A stretch of DNA of 64,000 nt, taken from NCBI RefSeq assembly GCF_050589605.1, contig NZ_JBNGOO010000003.1; one strand, given 5' to 3'. This document shows, in pieces, positions 61,201 through 64,000 of this stretch (the first letter of the stretch is position 1; each line of letters begins with the position of its first letter). A model generated the notes under the pieces. The model was not told the origin of the DNA. It made no database searches and worked only from the letters and a program-made list of their open reading frames with translations. The translations under genes and the position numbers were made by a program. The DNA comes from Granulosicoccus sp947495035. GTDB taxonomy: Bacteria > Pseudomonadota > Gammaproteobacteria > Granulosicoccales > Granulosicoccaceae.

Positions 61201-64000
61201 ATCGGCGTCGCCGACATTCACGTTATAGACACCATCGACGCCCGTGCTCATGTCAGCGTTGATGGCCCGCAGCGAATTGTCATAGGTCACCTCATTGCTG
61301 CCGGCCCCACCATCGAGAATATCGTTGCCGGAACCCCCGGACATCAGATCATCGCCATCACCACCCTGCAGATGATTGTCAAGGCTGTCACCGTGCAGTT
61401 CATCGTCACCGCTGCTGCCGATCACATTCTCGACATTGCGGACTTCGTCATTATCCGAACCGCTCAGTACGGCCTGGACCGTCGCGCTGCCTGCCAGGGT
61501 GATCGTCACCGCCGTCACGCCGACCTCGGCAGAATAATCCACCGTGTCGACCCCGTCATCACCATTGATGCTGTCGATGCCGGCACCGCCGACAAAGGTG
61601 TCATCACCCAGAAGTCCTCTCAGACTGTTGGCGTTGTCATCACCGGTGATGAAATCGTCGAATCGGGACCCCTGTACGTTCTCGAGGCTGACAAAGGTAT
61701 CGCTTCCACCGTCACCATCATCGCTGGCCTCATTGTTTGACAGATCCACGACGATTCCGGCAGCCGCTTCCTCGTAGTCGACGGTATCGTTGCCATCTCC
61801 GCCATCGAGCAGATCGATGCCTGCCCCTCCGGCAATCACGTCATCCCCAACAAGCCCCTGCAGGTGATTGGCTCTGTCATCTCCCGACAGGGTGTCGTTG
61901 CCACTGGTGGCTATGATGTTCTCGACATTCTTCAACTGATCATTGATGGTGCCTACCTGCGACACGATGGCCAGAGAGTCACCGTCGAGCTTTACCGATA
62001 TGGAAGAGGTATCGGCCGTTGCGGAATAATCGGCTGTATCACTGCCCGCCCCACCGTAGTAGAAGCTCTGACCGGTGCTTCCCAGAAAGGTATCGTCGCC
62101 CGCTTCTCCGTCGATGGTGTTGGTACCGCCCACGCCTCCGGACAGGATGTCGTCTCCATCGCCGGCCTGGAAATCATTGTCATTACTGTCTCCGATCAGT
62201 GTGTCGGCACCATCCGTACCTCGAACATGTTCGACGTTTCTTACCGTGTCATCCACCGAACCTGCAACGGTAACCGTGGCAGCAGTACTGCCTGTCAGTG
62301 TCAGACTGATGGAACTGGCTGCCGAGTGCACACTGTAATCCAGCAGATCATTCCCGGCCCCGCCATCGAAATCGTCAGCGCCGTTGCCCGCATTGAAGGT
62401 ATCATCGCCATCGCCACCGTCGAGCAGATCATCACCGTCACCACCGGTCAGCACATCATCATCACCGCCGCCGATGAGGGTGTCATCGCCTTCACCACCA
62501 TCAAGCACGTCTACGTTCGACCCACCGGACAAGGTGTCGTTGCCACCGGCACCGAACAGGCGATCCATGCCGACAGCGCCTTCCAGGTAATTGTCCGACT
62601 CATCACCGGCAATGTCATCCGCACCACCGGATCCGATGACGTGGGCAAAATTCGCGGCACTGTCCACTTCACCGGTGCCGTGAACCACATCGAAGAAGCC
62701 ACCCACCGTGTTCGCCATGTCCGCGGTGATGCCGGCACTCGAATCGGCGAAACTCAGTGTGTTGGTGCCGCTACCGCCGTCAAGCCGGTCGTTCGACGTA
62801 CCACCTCTGATCACGTCATCGCCACCCCGCCCCTCGATGGTATTGACACTGCCACCGCCGTAGATGATGTCATTGCCTTCCGTTCCGATCACATTCTCGA
62901 TGGCCTGCAATTCATCATTGTCGGCAGCGCCATCGACAGTCACCGTTACCGGGTTGCCGCCATTGAGCTGCACACTGATGAAATTGATTCCCCTCTCGCG
63001 CGAATAGTCGACCGTATCCGAACCATCGCCACCCTTCAGTACATCGTAGCCGCTCCCCCCGGTGAGAATGTCATCTCCTCCGGCGCCGTCCAGCACATTG
63101 GCCAGGTCATCACCGATCAGCAGATCATCTCCTTCGGAGCCAACGACATTCTCGACTTCGCTGACTCGATCGGTGTCGTTGCCATTGACCAGCACATCCA
63201 CCGCATTGCTGCCATCGAGCTCGACACTGATGCCTTCCCCGACACCGTAGCTCGAGTAGACAATGGTATCGATGCCATCACCGCCAATCAGCGTGTCGGC
63301 ACCACCTCGCCCTTCCAGCGTATCGTCACCATCGCTCCCCTCGAGACGATTGACCAGGTTGTCACCGGTCAAGCTGTCGTTGCCGGCCGTACCGATCAGG
63401 TTCTCGACATTTCTGGCCAGATCATTGGTACCTGCAGCGCCGTTTACCGTGATGGTCGTCGTCGAGCTTCCGCCCAGTACTGCCTGCACATTGGTGATGT
63501 CGGCCAGGGTCGAATAGTCCACGGTATCGTTGCCATCCCCCCCGTCATAGGTGTTTTCACCATGACTGGCAATCAGGGTATCGTTGCCCTCGCCCCCGGA
63601 CAGCGTATCGTTACCGTCTCCACCATCGAGCACATCATCGCCGGCCATCGCCTGCAGCGTGTTGTTTTCGGCATCACCATTGAGCACATCATTGCCCATG
63701 GTGGCAATGACATTCTCGATGGAAGCAATGCTGTCATTGTCGCCGTCGGTGACCTGTACCACACTGGGTGTCGAACCCGACAGATTCACCTCGATACGAC
63801 TGATGCCCGGCAACCCGGAGTAGTCGATGGTATCGGAGCCGACACCACCGTCCAGATTGTCCTGCCCCTGGCTGGCACTGAATACATCATCGCCACCGAG
63901 AGATTCGACGATATCGGCTCCGGTGGATCCGGCAATACTGTCGGCCTGTTGCGACAGGGCATAGGATTCGAAGCCACTGAAGGAGTCCGTGCTGCCATCG
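55213..64000 (-). CDS. Giant modular RTX protein, N-terminus beyond the window
   Basis: At least 2,928 residues, open to the right edge. It is built of about 25 modules of roughly 80-150 residues. Each has a beta-rich part (T.DYSS...V.V.LNGS....V.G) leading into NVENVIGT.GDD.L.GD..DN.L.GG, then runs of GGxGxDxL nonapeptides that bind calcium as parallel beta rolls. A different module with the pattern FSGFE.Y.LT...D.I recurs three times (window edge, near 59.6 kb and near 55.6 kb). The last 150 residues lose the repeats and end ...TVEWDNGIHLVVNG, a type I secretion signal. It is very acidic, with no cysteine-rich or enzymatic domain seen. Likely a surface adhesin or S-layer-type protein exported by the downstream pump. 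Confidence 0.93.
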   Translation of the reverse strand, partial: DGSTDSFSGFESYALSQQADSIAGSTGADIVESLGGDDVFSASQGQDNLDGGVGSDTIDYSGLPGISRIEVNLSGSTPSVVQVTDGDNDSIASIENVIATMGNDVLNGDAENNTLQAMAGDDVLDGGDGNDTLSGGEGNDTLIASHGENTYDGGDGNDTVDYSTLADITNVQAVLGGSSTTTITVNGAAGTNDLARNVENLIGTAGNDSLTGDNLVNRLEGSDGDDTLEGRGGADTLIGGDGIDTIVYSSYGVGEGISVELDGSNAVDVLVNGNDTDRVSEVENVVGSEGDDLLIGDDLANVLDGAGGDDILTGGSGYDVLKGGDGSDTVDYSRERGINFISVQLNGGNPVTVTVDGAADNDELQAIENVIGTEGNDIIYGGGSVNTIEGRGGDDVIRGGTSNDRLDGGSGTNTLSFADSSAGITADMANTVGGFFDVVHGTGEVDSAANFAHVIGSGGADDIAGDESDNYLEGAVGMDRLFGAGGNDTLSGGSNVDVLDGGEGDDTLIGGGDDDVLTGGDGDDLLDGGDGDDTFNAGNGADDFDGGAGNDLLDYSVHSAASSISLTLTGSTAATVTVAGSVDDTVRNVEHVRGTDGADTLIGDSNDNDFQAGDGDDILSGGVGGTNTIDGEAGDDTFLGSTGQSFYYGGAGSDTADYSATADTSSISVKLDGDSLAIVSQVGTINDQLKNVENIIATSGNDTLSGDDRANHLQGLVGDDVIAGGAGIDLLDGGDGNDTVDYEEAAAGIVVDLSNNEASDDGDGGSDTFVSLENVQGSRFDDFITGDDNANSLRGLLGDDTFVGGAGIDSINGDDGVDTVDYSAEVGVTAVTITLAGSATVQAVLSGSDNDEVRNVENVIGSSGDDELHGDSLDNHLQGGDGDDLMSGGSGNDILDGGAGSNEVTYDNSLRAINADMSTGVDGVYNVNVGDADADTGLYDEVDQLINVVNLSGSLGNDRITGDEGENVLHGNGGDDYLRGGDGVDTLYGDAGNDNLDGGAGDDFLYGGSGGYDRFYDSEGADYYDGGTGGYDLLYYHLSPGVDSIRVELDGGNATTVTVNGGDDDTVINIERVGGTAGDDYFAGDSFINYFYGYGGDDLFIGSGGNDYINGYGGVNTMDYSAFTTVISSSIDTGSQYLVNKGGSGTDTLNSITRLITGSGNDNITTGQSSAFIQTNAGDDSVLIAYDGVSVETGSGQDDVEIDAGTISLDTGEGDDIVQINDSGATLVLGDGDDTVSVTDLYTFTAEGGDGNDLFHVRGGGLIIDGGDQIDEVDYFSANGGVTVVLTDSGDSTATVEGLATDILRDVESVRGTDLDDSIVGNSADNELHGRGGDDSFIASTGADSIAGGSGEDSVDYSSFGAGNSISVTLDESSEVTVSVSGSIDQTLSGIENLVGTAGDDYIAGDAEDNILEGGSGNDHIMGSAGDDVLTGGAGIADILDYSGFTTALEIDFDAGTAEDGNGDRDRFSGFEQYVLTAQTDTIFGSTGDDILGGAAGDDYFHASAGEDVLDGGLDVDTLDYSTLAISSLSVVLNGSAAVTVNVNGGDNDSIAGFENVVGSTGADTITGDALDNTISGFIGDDTLDGGAGDDIVNGDAGNDRLIASVGADRFDGGAGIDTLDYSSLSGTAGVTLNLDSATLVDATVASGSVDSVVNVENVIGTDADDVIVGDLNDNDLQGGDGADDLRGDSGDDTLSGEAGNDTLDGGAGADVLAGGAGDDTLSGGDGSDTLDGGSDNDLLAGGNDDDQLSGGAGDDVLDGDTGNDTLQGEEGDDDLDGGDGVDVLSGGIGNDTLQGGTGNDELSGDAGDDIVQGGDGDDQLLAGLGADQFDGGTGSDTLDYSTHANAASIAVTLAGAGAGTVVVSGDVNDAITNVENVIGTGGSDVMVGDDQANRLDGGQGNDQIDGGAGADTLIGGEGNDTLDGGANDDTLVGGEGNDLLIAGEGADTMDGGAGNDVVDYSALVTATGVTLALDGSTTTTATVADGSNDTIVNIESIIGTGSDDNLSGDAGSNTLIGGDGDDNLAGGAGIDILQGGSGADQIDGGAGNDSIDGGDDDDLVLASDGVDTIDGGSGTDTLDYSSLGSVTAVALTLNGSVAATAAVSGSGNDIVSNVENIVGSSGDDTLTGDGADNTLSGGAGNDQLTGNAGRDQLEGGDGDDQLDAGDGADWVDGGAGNDVIVAGGGSDQIDGGDGIDVVDYSGMSGAGSVTVALDGATTVTAVVTGDVDDSLTRIENIVGSIGNDDLTGDSAANELSGHLGDDVIDGGDGDDTLSGGAGDDTLEGGDGNDIVSGGAGADQLLAGEGADVFDGGDDVDTLDYSLHGSATSLEVVLNGSVSASVAVENAADDLVRNVENIIGTSGADSMTGDFRDNILSGGDGDDQINGRDGDDQLQGGAGADTLHGSSGDDDLVGGSGDDTLTGGSGEDTLDGGDGTDTLDGGTGSDSLDGGAGDDTLLASTGSDLIDGGSGRDRVDYSGLTGVSGVSLTLAGAVPSTASLSGGSVDDDTVVNIEDVTGSTGDDVLVGDAASNDLLGNDGDDTISGGGGADTLSGDAGDDILSGGSGGDVLTGGAGNDILDGGAGDDTLNGGDGRDTLTGGSGNDIVSGDAGDDQIIAGEGADTIDGGSGSDTLDYSSHGTASFVDISLNGSVATSAVLDGADNDIVRNVENVVGTDGDDTLTGDLADNTLVGGAGNDQLSGMGGQDMLQGGTGSDVLDGGVGDDTLDGGAGNDRLIGGDGDDILTGGTGVDTADYSTSATAVTGGTVRASSATVEQGADTDTLSSVEQFELTAEDDLLTFDMSALSSATLDAGAGSDTVAIVDALSGDNLSDAGIEGLDLASVFNNVETIDFTGTDLLDGDTFDIGNEDISGMVGSGDTLNINVDGTRITLADINVLQQGSGNIVDDSISGNTRTVEWDNGIHLVVNG

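Overview
The window looks like chromosomal DNA of a free-living, probably marine, gammaproteobacterium. The evidence is the minus-strand order nrdR - proteasome-like hydrolase - ndk - rlmN - pilW - hisS, a one-piece tmRNA whose tag resembles the E. coli tag, a fatty-acid cis/trans isomerase, MsrPQ, a large PurL, and many outer-membrane and type I secretion genes. I cannot name the genus with confidence.

Layout. (1) 1-15.1 kb is housekeeping: hisS (3' end off the window), pilW, rlmN, ndk, a BPH/HslV-like Ntn hydrolase, nrdR, mdh, msrQ/msrP, an orphan DUF4011-like protein and a HAD hydrolase. Next comes a tract of 8-bp tandem repeats that contains an assembly gap, followed by a phnDCEE phosphonate-type ABC importer. 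(2) 15.4-20.4 kb holds purL and a DUF481 outer-membrane protein. (3) 20.6-35.4 kb holds ssrA (tmRNA), whose 3' end is the attachment site of a 14.4-kb integrative island. The island is bounded by 15-bp direct repeats. It carries a P4-type integrase, AlpA, a Toprim primase, a D5/SF3 helicase, a translationally coupled coiled-coil/S49 peptidase cassette, many unknown small genes, a ribbon-helix-helix regulator, DUF4468, DUF2971 and treble-clef proteins, and a small gene behind a canonical LexA box. The original ssrA terminator now lies just outside the far end of the island. (4) 35.4-47.4 kb returns to host genes: a TSP3-type lipoprotein, imelysin, Cti, a glutamine amidotransferase, an AraC regulator divergent from a cytochrome P460, purU, a 7TM-DISM diguanylate cyclase with an intact I-site, a small membrane protein and an HDOD protein. 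(5) 47.8-64.0 kb is one minus-strand secretion locus. It encodes a giant RTX protein (at least 2,928 residues, N-terminus beyond the right edge), a C39-like type I ABC transporter, an HlyD-type adaptor, a MotA/TolQ/ExbB-type channel protein with a long tail, a MotB/OmpA-like partner and a TolC-family outer-membrane protein.

The most interesting system is the last one. A giant repeat protein, a complete type I secretion system and a proton-channel pair share one gene string. This is the gene content of the Salmonella SPI-4 sii locus, here with an RTX-type passenger and a larger channel subunit. The diguanylate cyclase and HDOD genes beside it hint at control by second messenger. The second system of note is the ssrA island. 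It looks like a satellite-type element with its own replication genes and a capsid-protease-like S49 enzyme but no capsid, portal or terminase, and it has LexA-box-like sites at two promoters.
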